Source: Icerya purchasi (Eukaryota; Arthropoda; Insecta; Hemiptera; Monophlebidae). Taken from it: DNA of 64,000 nucleotides. Each line of letters begins with the position of its first letter. The stretch's first letter is position 1. The stretch is from positions 236,561,692 to 236,625,691 of the forward strand of contig CM077115.1 of NCBI GenBank assembly GCA_039619475.1, in the 5' to 3' direction. The translations under genes were made by a program, and so were the position numbers. Below the pieces are notes generated by a model that saw nothing but the letters and a program-made list of their open reading frames with translations, was not told the DNA's origin and did not search any database. Shown here piece after piece: positions 34,049 to 45,554 of this stretch.

Positions 34049-34835
34049 AAGATTTATTTTACCTCGATAAATACTTAAATAGTACCCACCGCCTAGTAAA
34101 GAGGAAAGATGAGAGTGCAAACTCGCAAAACCAAACAAACTTTTTCGTAAACAAATGGAACAGAGACTCTAGGCTTAACCGAGAAAAGCTAAAGCGGAAA
34201 TGATATGTTCACACAGAACTTTCGAGCCTTAACACATACTATGTATGCTCTTTAGTGTTCCAAGCGGCATATTTTTTAATATGAGAATTAAGTTTACACG
34301 CCAAACCGCACACACTTTCATTTTTCCACTTTCAGTGTTACAACATCTTTCACTACTTAATTAGAAGGTTTATAGTCAATGTTTGACCGATGCAATTTTG
34401 TATCTATTTTGGTTGAAATTTTGAAAATGTTAATGTGTATGCAAGGTATAAATTCGACAAAAATTCCTGTGTTACACGTTGGCGGACAAAAAAATTAATA
34501 AAATTAAAATAAAAACACATCTTGCCTTGAATACAGTTAAAAATCATAAAGTGCTGTACCGGTGTGCGGTGGTTGTTGTAGTTGTGTTACGCTTATGACG
34601 ATAGAGAATAACACGTGTGAATGAGAGAGTGGTACCGAGGGTTTATTCGCCGTGTAGTATGTGATGTCGCGTGAAGTAAAAAAGTAAATAATACTACAAT
34701 TCACAATGTGAACTGTCAATTCTATCGCGGAGCTGGATGACGTTTGTACATTGCTTCACGAGTTAGAAAAATCAGACAAAAATGAACAAATATTATTCAC
34801 TCGTACACCTGCCCTCTACAATTTTCCTTTCTCAC
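34049..34835. other. Nothing recognised
   Basis: No supported gene or repeat; one 60-codon minus-strand frame without similarity. Confidence 0.5.
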
Positions 34836-35505
34836 TTTGTCCAAATTGACCTACTGTGGATTCCTGGGCACGCTGGAATCGAAGGTAACGCGACTCGGCC
34901 GATACACTAGCTCGTTTATCCTCTTCTACCGGTGAATTTCTCAGCATTTCTTCATCTCATAATATTAATCTCCTCTCCACTTCAGCTCATTCCAAACTAG
35001 GGCTAAACTCGTATTCCTCCTCATTCTCAAATCCGGATTCCTTTTATCTCTTTATCCAGCCTAATCTACCGTCTTATCCAATTTTCCCTCCATGCGATGT
35101 TCAACTCTCTCTCTGCAATCTGTCGCCTACGCTTTGGGCGCAGTTTGTTTCCTGTTTCCTTATTTCACTTCTCTCTCTAGTCCTCTCTCCTCTCTGTCCC
35201 CTGCACCCTTTTTCTCATAGCTTTATAGGTGACGCTAATTACATTTTGTTTGAGTGCACCTGTATCTCTTGTGAACGTTCTTCCTTTTACTCTTCTAACT
35301 CCGTATTGTGCATATTTTGTTCCCTCGTTGCCATCACCCTCGATCATTCGAGAACTTGAGTCTTTTCTATTCTCCATATCTAATCGCATAAATATCTGAT
35401 TCCGCTTGTTATCCTTTCCCCTCTTCTGTCTTTTTAACGAACCCAACTTTGTTTGTTTTTTTTTTTTTTTTTAATATAAAACAAAAAAAAACAAAAAAAA
35501 AAAAC
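34836..35505 (+). mobile_element. LINE A copy (RNase H end to poly(A), decayed)
   Basis: The + strand starts with LTYCGFLG in one frame and DLLWIPGHAGIEGN in another, matching DLLWVPSHSGIEGNELADFL of the 47.9-kb copy. Further on, FVPSLPSPSIIRELESFL and FSISNRINI match FVLSFPSPDIIPVLQSFL and SSISNRLFI. Several frameshifts are present. The A-rich tail (35478-35505, with C interruptions) is followed directly by another LINE fragment. Confidence 0.7.
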
Positions 35506-35514
35506 TCTTTAAAC

Positions 35515-36150
35515 TTTTACATAAAAAATTCCCTAATCAAATGCATCCAACTTCAGGTCTTCCCGCAATGCTGGAAAGTAGCAAATTTAGAGTTGCTTTC
35601 AAAGCCGGTGAAAGACCCACTAGTCAATAGTTACCGTCCAATATCTCTCCTGATCTCTATCGGAAAAGTGTTTGGTTGTCCACAGATTGCTTGTGAAGTG
35701 CTCTCTAAGAAGCTGCTGCACCTTAATCCAATTTGGTTTCCGTACTGGATTCTCTTCGGAGGGTGCAGTACTTGATCCAGTTTCTAAAATCAACTCCTCC
35801 GTTGTTAAAGGCAGGCTTGCAGTTGTCTCTCGCGATATTTGTGTACAGCATTTTACAGCTGCAGATGGTCAGCAATAGTTGATATATTGAAGGAAAATAA
35901 TTTAAATCCATACTTAATTTTAATCATTACTTACCTCACTGACACGATTCGCCAGTCTCCAACTAGACATCTTATTTCTCTCGAGGAATATGGCGTCCCA
36001 CAAGGACCCATTTTGAGTCCCACTCTCATTCCTCTACTCTGTAGTGCACCGTAGAGTTGAAGGATTCTGCAACTGCTTTAACGATAAATTTCATTTAATA
36101 TCATATGCAGACGACCTATCTGTGGCATTTAAATTTATTATTCCTCGTTT
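35515..36150 (+). mobile_element. R1/I-like LINE fragment (RT core, decayed)
   Basis: Pieces in order are FPQCWKVANLELLSKPVKDP with VNSYRPISLLISIGKVFG (35562-35670), then EEYGVPQGPILSPTLIPL (35979-36045), then YADDLSVAFKF at about 36100. These are RT motifs up to the catalytic YADD. The clade cannot be fixed from this little. Stops and frameshifts occur between blocks, and neither endonuclease nor C-terminus is present. The right end is undefined. Confidence 0.6.
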
Positions 36151-36432
36151 GTGACTATCTTCATCTGCTACAGACACTAGTTACACGCAATGTGATTGGT
36201 GGCGGGACTATGTTTACATCCCGTCACCAATAATATAAGCATTCTTGCAAGGAGCTATTACAAACATAGTTTATTTTGTATCTTTCCTTCTTCATTTATC
36301 GGTTACGTGACATATACACTCATTATTATCTTAAGTACTCTAGTTCCCTGCTCCGTTATAGACAAATTATAGAATAAATTCGCTCCATCGACAATGTTGG
36401 AAATAGGGAATTTAAGAAAAAAAAAAAAAAAC

Positions 36433-36590
36433 AGATCTGAAGAGAATACCGAGGCCCCAGTTCCTTTTTTCTCGATCGCTTTTTTTCCCAGTTCAATTTC
36501 AGATTAGTCATATATATCTGGGAGCGACTTGAATCCGGAACGAGACAAGTCTGCATACCCTGTGACATCTCTGGTTTGGTAGCTAAGACA
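36433..36590 (-). repeat. SINE family S1, fragment with part of the tRNA head
   Basis: In the same orientation as the 4.8-kb copy: AGATCTGAAGAGAATACC, TGGGAGCGACTTGAATCCGG, then a decayed B-box region (CCCTGTGACATC) and GTTTGGTAGCTAAGAC. The tail side is lost left of an A-run at 36418. Confidence 0.65.
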
Positions 36591-36639
36591 AATTTAAAAC
36601 TAAAAATTATATGTAAAAAATATAAGAACGGAACACTTG

Positions 36640-36900
36640 TCGGTAAGTTCCTTTTAAATTTTAATTTCAAGTGTCGAGTTTCGAATGTTTTTAGCGGTTA
36701 GCGAAAATTTTAATTGTCCCTTGTCACAGATTTTAGATTTAGCTACTCATCGGTAATTTTGAAAAATAAACAATTAAAAAAAATAAATTGAATGAATTAA
36801 ACCCTCTTGATAAATATATTCCTTTAAAATTTAAGTTGTGTGTGTTGAGTTTCAAACGTTTTCTTAGCAGTCTTGAAGACGTTAACTTTTCCAATTTCAG
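36640..36900. repeat. Diverged direct duplication, about 80-bp unit
   Basis: TTCCTTTTAAATTTTAATTT with GAGTTTCGAATGTTTTTAGC (from about 36648) recurs as TTCCTTTAAAATTTAAGTTG with GAGTTTCAAACGTTTTCTTA (from about 36820). The similarity is imperfect; AT-rich chance cannot be fully excluded. The short frames around 36739-37314 overlap each other on both strands and are not convincing. Confidence 0.4.
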
Positions 36901-38439
36901 GAAACAAAATAGTAAATTACGCATGAATATTAGTTTTACAAAGAGTGTAATCGGTATACACAAGGAGAAGTCGTTGCTGACGTGCGCGAAACTGCATCAT
37001 TCTATCTTAAGTTCGCTCATGCGTATACTGTGAACCTCCGATAAAAAAGATGATGTACCCAATTTATGAACTTCAATATTTTACTATTGCACAGAAATGT
37101 GCTGCTTTTCTTTGTTGTTCTACTTATGTTGCTAATGAACAGGTTAAATGCTTATCGTAAACTTGACGAAACTGATGAAAAGTTCTTGCGCAGTCATTAC
37201 AAAAAGCATCGAAAAAAAAAAAAAGCTGTTCATCCCATTATAATGAAAAATCAACAGCTAGAAATTTCTTCGAGAATAAAGAAAGAAAAATTGAACTACC
37301 AACGAATAGAGTAACTTTTCCACTTTTTCATTCTTGTTTTATATCGTTTCATTTTTTCACAATTGTAATTGGGTTTCTACGCTAGAGAATTTATTAAAAA
37401 AATATATATCGCTATGATTATAAGTAATTGTTTAATCGGTCAAAAAAAATGTTATTCTGTAAAATATTTTCAAAAAGTTTTATTACGTAGTAACTCTTCC
37501 TTAACGGTGAATATTAGGCAATAAAAAAATTCAAAGTACTTTACTTGATATCGGATACAACCACAATCCGGCTGTTATAGGTACCAAATTATTCATCCCC
37601 TTCAAAGTCGTTATTGTAAGCCGATTTCCACTGTATTAAATTGTATTATATACGTATTACACGGAATGAACGGTGACAATTTCGAATTTTTGAAGATGAT
37701 TAATCTGTTTATCGAATGCTAATATTTTTAGAATTCCGTACACATATAATGTATGGGGAATCCTAATAAGATGGTTCAGAGATGACAAAAATATCAAATT
37801 AAAATACGCAATAGCTCACGAACAGTTTGACTTATTAATTTCGAAATTTGAAATATAAATTACAATTAAAATTCTCTTTAAAACCACATCCGTAACTTCG
37901 AGTTACTGATTACTCTGGGCGGAAAAAAACCAAAAAGTCCTCAAGCATATATAACATGAAATTAGGAATGACCTCAAAAATCACCCTTAAAAAGTTCCCA
38001 TAACTCATCACCTGATAACCCATTAAAAGTGAAATTCAAAATATAAAATAAAATTCAAAAGTGATTTCATGAAATTAAAAAATTACTGTTAAACAATTAT
38101 TTCAACACCCCTCCTCTTTTCATCGTGCTAAAAAACAGCAAGAAAAAGAAAGTTCACGTATAAATAGTAGTCCGAGTCCAAACGTTGGAGAAGGATTTCT
38201 TGACTCCAAAATATTAAGATACGGACTGAAGTTACAAAATTAGAAAAATTATTCCAGATCGCAAGAGACCGAGATGCATTTCGTCAAATGGTGGAGTCCG
38301 TGAAAATTGGTTAAGCTATACCCGAATCGAGTTGCACGAAGAAGAAGAAGAAGAAAAACGTTGGAAAGACCAAAACGTATCTCAAACATATGCAGAAAGC
38401 ACCGATTTATAGAAAAAAAACAACTATAGCCGAGCTTAC
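36901..38439. other. No gene; possible extreme end of an RTE-like ORF
   Basis: At about 38258-38345 the + strand reads IARDRDAFRQMVESV, resembling the last residues of RTE/CR1-type LINE ORFs, followed by a (GAA)n run. This is too short for firm assignment. The rest is AT-rich DNA. Confidence 0.3.
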
Positions 38440-38950
38440 AACTTCATATCTAGAGACCGTTGGGGAGCAGAGAACTCGAAAATTTTGAAAAAAGTATTTC
38501 TTCTTTTCCCCCAGGCATGTGATATGTATCGTTGGAAAGATCGCTACTTGTCCGGAACGAAACCGTATTTCATTTCCTTAACGAAACTTTCAAAGTTGGC
38601 GAAAAGTTCAAAAAAGGGCGAAAAAAGACGTATCCCTCCTCCTCTTAGCGCCGCGAGTATTATTATATAGTTAAAAATTTTAAACAAGGTTAAAAATATG
38701 CGCATCCCCGTATATTTCTCTAGTTCGGAACATCCGGGTTTCCAGGTTTATAATTAGGCCCTCGGGGCGCCAAGAGCTCGAAATTTTTGAAAATTTTTTT
38801 CTTTTTAGCCGGGCGGGTGATATATCGACTGAAAGGTCGCGCTAATCGTCGGCTAAAGGAAACGGCATTTCACTTTCTTACGAAATTTTCGGAAATGGCG
38901 ATAATTTCAAAAAATCATCACGTATCTCTCCTTCTTTGCAGCCGGAAAAA
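38440..38950 (+). repeat. Two diverged direct repeats of about 190 bp, 310 bp apart
   Basis: Unit 1 (about 38445-38645) and unit 2 (about 38757-38945) share a series of blocks in the same order and spacing. These are GAACTCGAAAATTTTGAAAA / GAGCTCGAAATTTTTGAAAA, TGATATGTATCG / TGATATATCG, GAAAGATCGC / GAAAGGTCGC, ACGAAACTTTC / ACGAAATTTTC, AAGTTGGCG / AAATGGCG, and ACGTATC. Both are GC-richer than their flanks. This looks like two members of a satellite-like or low-copy repeat, or two ancient domains. No reading frame spans both. Confidence 0.55.
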
Positions 38951-40139
38951 TGAGATTCCTTTTTTCGAATTTAGTGTTATGTGATAATAAATATTATGGT
39001 TATCGTTAACTTAACATACAGAGTAACCCTGAGCGCATGATACATTATGCTTGACTGGACTTGTTTTTTATTCCTACAGTACATAAATATTTACTTTTTT
39101 TTTTTTTTTCTTTTTCATTTCGAAGATCAAGTGTCTAAAAATTTATCCGATTAATTTCAATACTAGAAAGTAAATTTTTATTGGGTTTGAAAAATAATTT
39201 TTCTAACGTCGATTTTGTTTTTAGTAATAATTTTAGGAGGATGCTGATCATTTAGTATTTCATTGCAGCCGATTTGATCTCCTTTTTCGTTTATTAAAAC
39301 TTTTTGCCTATCATATTCTTTATCGGTTGTTTTTCCTTTCATTGTCTTTATTTATTTGTTTCTTTATCTGCATTTTCAGTAATAAAAGTTTTATTTTTTA
39401 ATGTGTTTTAAGTGTATACTGAATATAGTTTTATGCTCCCGTACAGGATAGGGGAGTTGGTCAAATGAATGTTTCCTTTTAGAGATATTTTAATCTATTA
39501 ATTGGTTAGTATTTAAGTTTAAACCTACATTTAAGTCTTAAAGGTCGCATTTAATACCTGTGTGAAAGGAGGCGAGTTTTAACCGGACATATGGATTATT
39601 CGGCGAATATTTTTGGTTTCTTTGTTTGCTTAATCATGTTCATCGAAGTTTCTTGATTTGACCGATAATGTTTCTCTGCCTTGTAAGCTGTTAATCTATA
39701 TGGCTTTTGTTCTCTTAAGAGGGTGACAGTTAAAATTTAATGTCCTTTTCTATAATAAAGCGGGATGGCACTCGTGTAAGATTACATTGAGAGTCCCTTT
39801 GATACCGAACTATTTGTTCCTTAGGCCATATTGGACGAAATGCGAAGCTTTGTTCGATAGGAAAAAATTTTGAAGGCATCTGGAACAGCAGACGCGCTGG
39901 AGAAACACTTTAAAGAATTAGCAGTTATTTTAAGAAAAAAACAAACCAAGCAGGTTTTAAGAAGGCAGACAAATCCCATTTCAACTTTACCAATCCAGGA
40001 ATAAAAGTCGTTTGATAGTGGTTGCGAAGGCAAGTTGGATAAAGTATAACGTATTTGAGGTAACAAACTTAGCGCCTTATTAAAGTTTTAGTGGCTGAAC
40101 CGGTTGTGAAACTAAATCATGTAATGAAAAAGGTTGCTA
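38951..40139. other. No gene supported
   Basis: A + strand segment at about 39850-40010 reads KILKASGTADALEKHFKELA and VILRKKQTKQVLRRQTNPIS between stops. It has protein-like composition, but I do not recognise it. The opposite-strand frame 39821-40066 is probably its shadow. Confidence 0.4.
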
Positions 40140-41264
40140 TACTTATTGCAGAAAGAAATATCGAATGTGTTTTCAAATCTTTTCAATCCCAAGAACTCTG
40201 CCAGACTTCGCAGCAACCGCACCACCTTGGAGTCAGCCAATCACAAACATCAACATATCGCTGACAAAATTTAACAAAGCTCAATACCCCCCAAACATAG
40301 CACAAATAGCAACAAATATCATAGCGAGCTACACAGATCATGCATGCCTCTACACAGATGGAGCGAAGGCAATAGGTTATCAGTCACCGGCGGCATGCTT
40401 CTTCGAAGTCTCAGGGGCAGCAGAGTCAGTTAGACTGCACGATTGCTGTACAGCACTGGACGCTGAAATATACGCGATAGTCTTTTGCATCCAACACTAT
40501 ACCGATAGCAACCCCCAGTCCCAAAAGGCCCTACTCATAACTGACTCTCTAAACTCCCTTCAACTCATCTCGGGGATTAAATCCAACAACCCTTTGGTAA
40601 GGAAGGTACATTACCTATTATACAGGTTATCACATTTAAACTCCGAAATGTCCTTCCTATGGGTGCCGGCTCATGTTGGGATTCCAGGCAATGAGCGTGT
40701 CAATCGAGCAGCTCAGGCGACATTGTTCTCTCCAATGCCACACAACCCTCCTCTTCCCCCTACATTGGCTCATTTATTTATGCAGCAAACTGGAGAAGAA
40801 TGGCAACAGGAATGGAGATCTTCAAGTACATTTCTCCGAAGCATAAAAACAACCACGGAGCCTTGGTGGCCCACAGACGAAGTTTCCCGCAGAGATTTTT
40901 CTGTCCTGAATCGTCTCCGAATAGGACATACAACCCTCTCGCACGGCTACATATTCACGAGCCAGGAACCCCCAAATGTCTGCCCCTTTTGTAGTCAACC
41001 GAGCGCCCCATCCACCAATCACCTACTTCTCAAATGTCCCTCTTTTGCAGTACCACGATCCATGCACTTCACCACTTCCTCTACTTCTACGATACTGTCA
41101 AATGCTCCGCCCGCGGTCGCAGCTGTATTAGCTTACATGCAGAGCAGCGATCTGTATTATCGCGTTTAATCCCCTTAAGTAGGCTCCATGTGCTGTAATA
41201 GCCCCAGTAGTTAAACACGGCACATGGAAACCCTCATATGCAATCTTAGGGGAAAAAAAAAAAA
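40140..41264 (+). mobile_element. I-like LINE copy 3, 5'-truncated, with 3' UTR and poly(A)
   Basis: It is a sibling of the I-like element at 49.7-58.5 kb. The coding part starts within the RT-RNase H linker (IPPW... equivalent PPWSQPITNINISLTKFNK) and runs to a stop at 41169. The 3' UTR contains GCTGTAATAGCC followed by AGTTAAACACGGCAC, which the 49.7-kb copy also has. A 12-base poly(A) stands at 41253-41264. No target duplication was found. Truncation at the 5' side is the usual result of incomplete reverse transcription. Confidence 0.8.
40165..41169 (+). CDS. Open RNase H / zinc-finger fragment of I-like ORF2
   Basis: An unbroken 334-codon frame lies within a truncated LINE; its first ATG is probably not a natural start. 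Residues 61-180 form an RNase H fold with YTDG (Asp65), LDAEIYA (Glu101) and ITDS (Asp127), then WVPAHVGIPGNERVN with His170 but Asn at 180. The better copy at 49.7 kb has Asp at that position. RNase H would remove the RNA strand during retrotransposition. A Trp-rich block (TEPWWPTDEVSRRDFSVLN) and a Cys/His motif (CPFCSQ...NHLLLKC) close the protein. It lacks RT and endonuclease, so it cannot act alone. The absence of stops suggests a young insertion. Confidence 0.75.
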   Translation: MCFQIFSIPRTLPDFAATAPPWSQPITNINISLTKFNKAQYPPNIAQIATNIIASYTDHACLYTDGAKAIGYQSPAACFFEVSGAAESVRLHDCCTALDAEIYAIVFCIQHYTDSNPQSQKALLITDSLNSLQLISGIKSNNPLVRKVHYLLYRLSHLNSEMSFLWVPAHVGIPGNERVNRAAQATLFSPMPHNPPLPPTLAHLFMQQTGEEWQQEWRSSSTFLRSIKTTTEPWWPTDEVSRRDFSVLNRLRIGHTTLSHGYIFTSQEPPNVCPFCSQPSAPSTNHLLLKCPSFAVPRSMHFTTSSTSTILSNAPPAVAAVLAYMQSSDLYYRV

Positions 41265-43373
41265 TGTTAAACAAAATTTTTTTGAAACCTTTTCTTTTCG
41301 TTGAGTTTTATTATTATCTCCCGTAGTATTTTTACAGTTAAGTTTAGCTTTTCAAAAGAATAAAAACTGACGTTGAGTGCGTTCACCTCTCTTTCTTACT
41401 TTCGCTCGAACAAAAGAATTTTTTCTTTCCAAAACTGCTATGTTTAATAGCAACCAATGGAAGGACACTTATTGGGTCAAAGCCGCTGGTCTGCCTAGGG
41501 TAGGGTAAAAAAAAGAAAAATGTAAGGACCCATCTTAAACGATTTTACAGTTTTCCAAGCCAAAGAAGTAAAACACGCTAACGTCACAAAAGCAACGGGC
41601 TTCACATTAACTGAGTTCGATTTTTGTTGCCGCACAAGATTCACAAAAAAATTTCAGTTACGCTGGGTTAATATTCATAGTTGACGCGCTCAGAAATAAA
41701 AAAAAAACCACCAAAAACAGACAAATAACCTTCGGTCCATAGCGTATCAGATACACCACTCGCTGATTGTAAACATCACGTGGTCCGTCTGGATGTAAAC
41801 AGGTCGGAAAAAAAAGAACGATGAACGTACAGGGATGAAACAAAAACAAGGTTACTGCTTCCGAGAAGGGAAGGAATTACAAGAGAGAATGGCAATATGA
41901 TTTTTTTCCGGTAATATACGCGTCAAATGTTATTCAACCCGCCATGTTGCTGGTTTTGAGTATCATACTCGGCAACGAAACCCAGACAGACTTCTTTCGC
42001 TTAACAAACTATATGCCATCCTTAGAAACATTAAAATTAAATTTTCTACTCCTCCATTAATAGTGGAATTTTTCAGTCGTTCTGGACCCCTAACATTGAC
42101 TGATGCTATGCTTAATCATTGATTTTTGAATAATACGACGCTGTATATATCTGTTTGTTCACTAGTCTAACTAAAATCAGAGTGTTTATCGCACATTTGG
42201 CAGACGATGAATGCGAACAAGGTTTATGCGGGGAATGGATGCGCATTTGAGGGTAAAAATATGTCGGAAACAGTGAATTTTACAGATAAGAACTATAGTC
42301 GGACTACATTCAGCGATGAACGTGTGTTAATCGAGAAACCGTCTAGTTTTGACTCTGACTGATTTTCTGTATATTTCACATTCGGAGCTGCAGAAATGGA
42401 ACATTTCCTTTTTACCGATGTATATTTCTACGTGCCAGCAAAATAAATTACTATCGCAGGAGGAAACAAGGAAATCGAATAGGAGCAGCTTGATTCGATG
42501 CCGAGAGAATAATTTTTTCTAGTATTTTACTACTTTTCCGTCCGGAATGCAAATATAAACCGGATTCGACAAAACCAGAGAGACCTGTCAAGCCAACAAA
42601 GGCATCTGCTGGCTCATCTGTCTGTCCGTTTACCACGGCGCGAAATTAATGAAATTCTACCGGTTACTCATGTTTTTGATGTGGAGTCGCCGATGAAAGA
42701 ATAATTTATTTCTGACAAATGAAAGGTTCCAATTTATTCGCGTTAAATTTCCTTCTCCCCGTAATCCAGATAATAAAAAAGCGCCCTTGTTCAGGTCATA
42801 GTTAATAGTGTAACATTTTTAATGCCATCGTTGCTGAAACTTAATTAAAACGTGCAATATATTTAGATAATCTGAAATGAGAACTAAAATGAATGTTCAT
42901 AATATTGGGTGTTTTTCCATTGCCATTAAAACCTGACGTAGATAAAGGTAGGGGGGGGGGGGCGTACTGCTTTAAAACGTTTCTCATTAATGGAAACAAA
43001 CGTCACAATGTCAGATTTGAAGATTTTATTTCAAACGTTTCATTGCCGCGATTAATGATGGGAAATAATTTTAAATATGTTTTCAGTTATTTCACATGTA
43101 CATTTTAGTAGTTACCTATTTATTATTAGTTTTTATTAATAATATTATTAATCGTAATTTTTTTCTTTACGTTATAAGGGAAGTTCGAAAATACGAATTA
43201 TACCGGATTTACAATAAATGGTGTTAAATTCTATTTCTAATCAACCCAGCAAGTGATTAGTAGTAGGCGAAGAACAACGCGGCTGAGAAGAATGTGGCGT
43301 AAAATAAATATAGGTAAAATAAAATTAACGTAATTTACCGGAATAAAAAAAAAAAACAAATATTAGAAAGTGT
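41265..43373. other. No gene; possible LINE A 3' scrap
   Basis: At about 41450-41525 GGGTCAAAGCCGCTGGTCTG then GCCTAGGG and an A-rich run resembles the LINE A 3' end (GGGTCAATGCCGCTGGCGTG then GCCC and poly(A)). It may be a very short LINE A insertion. A G12 run lies at about 42951-42962. Nothing else is recognised. Confidence 0.4.
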
Positions 43374-43703
43374 TTAATGGAGTCGTTGCTGTGCACGAGA
43401 TCCGGTTGTGGTACTTTTTCTTTTGAACTTAATCCGATGATGACCATACGTCAAAACATCTAATTCGTTATTATCAGGGCACTTATAGAGTGTATTACGT
43501 ATACTCGCAGTGGCCTGTTTAGCTGCAAGTCCAAAGCTCCCACTCACACACAAAGCTGATAAAAATGTACGAATCTGGATTTCCTTGTATTTTGCTAAGA
43601 TGCAGTATGTTTTTGTTGGAATATTTTCTAAATGAGGTTTTCTGCTGTCGGAAAAAATATTGCCGGGGTCAGCTTTTGCAAACGAAAAAATGACCCGGTA
43701 CAA
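43374..43703 (-). CDS. Orphan reading frame, 109 codons
   Basis: An open minus-strand frame encodes FSFAKADPGNIFSDSRKPHL, CILAKYKEIQIRTFLSAL, GSFGLAAKQATASIRNTLYK and a basic end HHRIKFKRKSTTTGSRAQQR. The composition is protein-like and not AT-biased, unlike most short frames nearby, but I recognise no family. It could be an exon, a transposon piece or chance. There is no convincing start context. Confidence 0.25.
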   Translation of the reverse strand: MYRVIFSFAKADPGNIFSDSRKPHLENIPTKTYCILAKYKEIQIRTFLSALCVSGSFGLAAKQATASIRNTLYKCPDNNELDVLTYGHHRIKFKRKSTTTGSRAQQRLH

Positions 43704-45554
43704 TATGTGTAATATGAAGTTAATTTTTCTTTTCTTTTTTTTTTTTTTATGTCACTAATTTTACGTAGTCGACAACATTTATATGACATAACTTCAACAT
43801 GCAATATTTTTTTTTTATTTTATTATTTACGAGGTACAATAAAAAAAAAAAAAAATAAATAAAATAAAAAAATAAAAAAACGACAAAGATCAAAGAAAAA
43901 TCCTTTATTGTTTATTAATGTCTTTGAACTGTTTTCACGGGTGGTTTAAAAACGTCAAATTCCACCGAAAATAACGTCATCATTTTGCCTTTTTCCGTAT
44001 TATTTCTTTTCTACCTTTAAACATTCTCGTTATTTTTTTTTTTTTTTTGTTTTTGTTCTTTTGTTCCGGAGAATAGTTTACAAATGAGTATTTTGTTGTT
44101 TTAAAATTGCCGCGTGGGATGTTGCTATTGATTTAGAAAACCCCTTTTTTTTTTATCATTTCACTCAAAGCCCAGTTTTTCTGGTATTTCCCCGACTATG
44201 GATATCTATTAAATATTTTTTACAAAAAAAAATAGTAAGTAAACTTATGAATATGTAAATTTTTGTTTTTATCCGCGTTTTTCATTTACTTTACGAATAA
44301 TTCTTCTTTATTTATTTATTATTGCATTATTTTCCAATGGTGGAAAGGGGTAGATTTCACTTCTAAATTTTTTTCGTTTGTTGCGTTGTTTTAATTTTAG
44401 TTCCAGCCCCCAAGCCCGTTTCGCGCTTATTTTGTCCATAAAACAATATAACTTTATGGATTTATTTACGAAAAAAACGAATTGAAAAAGACGGAGTGTA
44501 ATCGTTCAGATGTTTTGGAAAATCTGAAAATTCGTGTAACAAATGTGAACCGCGCCGCATAAGTGTCAGCTACCGCGATGAAGTTGGTTAGGCGGAGTGG
44601 TTCGTTCAGAGGTAGGCTTTGATATCCCGCTGCCGTAAACTTTCAAAAATTTTACTTGCGCCGGATTAATGTCTACAGTTGACACGACCAAAAAAGAAAA
44701 AAGAAAAAAGAAAACGCACAAGGTTATATCGAAAATTGAAAAAAAAAAAAGGAAAACAATTTAAAGAAAAAGAAACAGAGAATATCTTAACTATATGGAT
44801 ATAAGCAAAATTCGTAAGTACGTCTTTTAAACAATATGAAATTCAGGAAGCATTAAATAATATGTGGATTCAGGGTCCATTAGGTTGTTTGGTAATATCC
44901 CGCGTTATACGTGATAGTTTCGGAAAATTAAAGTTTTAGCACGTCTAATTATCTCGCTGGCCTTGATTAGCGTAAACTGCAAAAGAAGACGTACGTGTTT
45001 TATAAATATCGTTCCATTTTTGCTTTAAAAGAGGATGGATTGAAAAGCAGTTCATTAGTAAAAGTTTGATATTGTGGAATGCACACTAAAATTCAAAATA
45101 TCATTAACAGTGAAAAGTGTTGATGATTTTCTCGAGATATGAAAAAAAATGTTTCTCTATTCCTTCGTAACATCATTTTTAAGAACATGAGCAGATTGTT
45201 GAGTACAAAAATAGCCTATAATCGACGCAAGTATTTGCATTTTTTTTTTTTTTGTCCCCAATTCGTAATACGATGGGGTAAATATATTTAGAAAATTTAT
45301 ATAAATAACAGGTCTGTCGTGAGCCCGTCCATTTAAGTTTATGGAACCCTGACAGACTGTTTTACAATGTTAATAATAATTAGTATTCCTTAAATATTAA
45401 TATTAATACAGGTGTACATTTATTTCGGCTATCGTAAAACTACCGAACATATTTTAAATAGTTTAGTTACTAATTGATCAGGGCTAATATTACTAAAATT
45501 TGTATTACTAACAGCCGGAAAGGATATGCTTAATATTATCAGGAAAGTTACACG
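43704..45554. other. AT-rich, homopolymer-rich stretch
   Basis: Many A and T runs (for example about 43800-43880 and 44700-44770). No coding sequence or repeat ends were identified. The part nearest 45554 is probably the 3' UTR of the next LINE, but its end is not marked by a clear poly(A). Confidence 0.5.

Noticed and set aside
39821..40066. 81-codon minus-strand frame
   Set aside because: Its opposite strand has the more protein-like reading, and neither matches a family I know.
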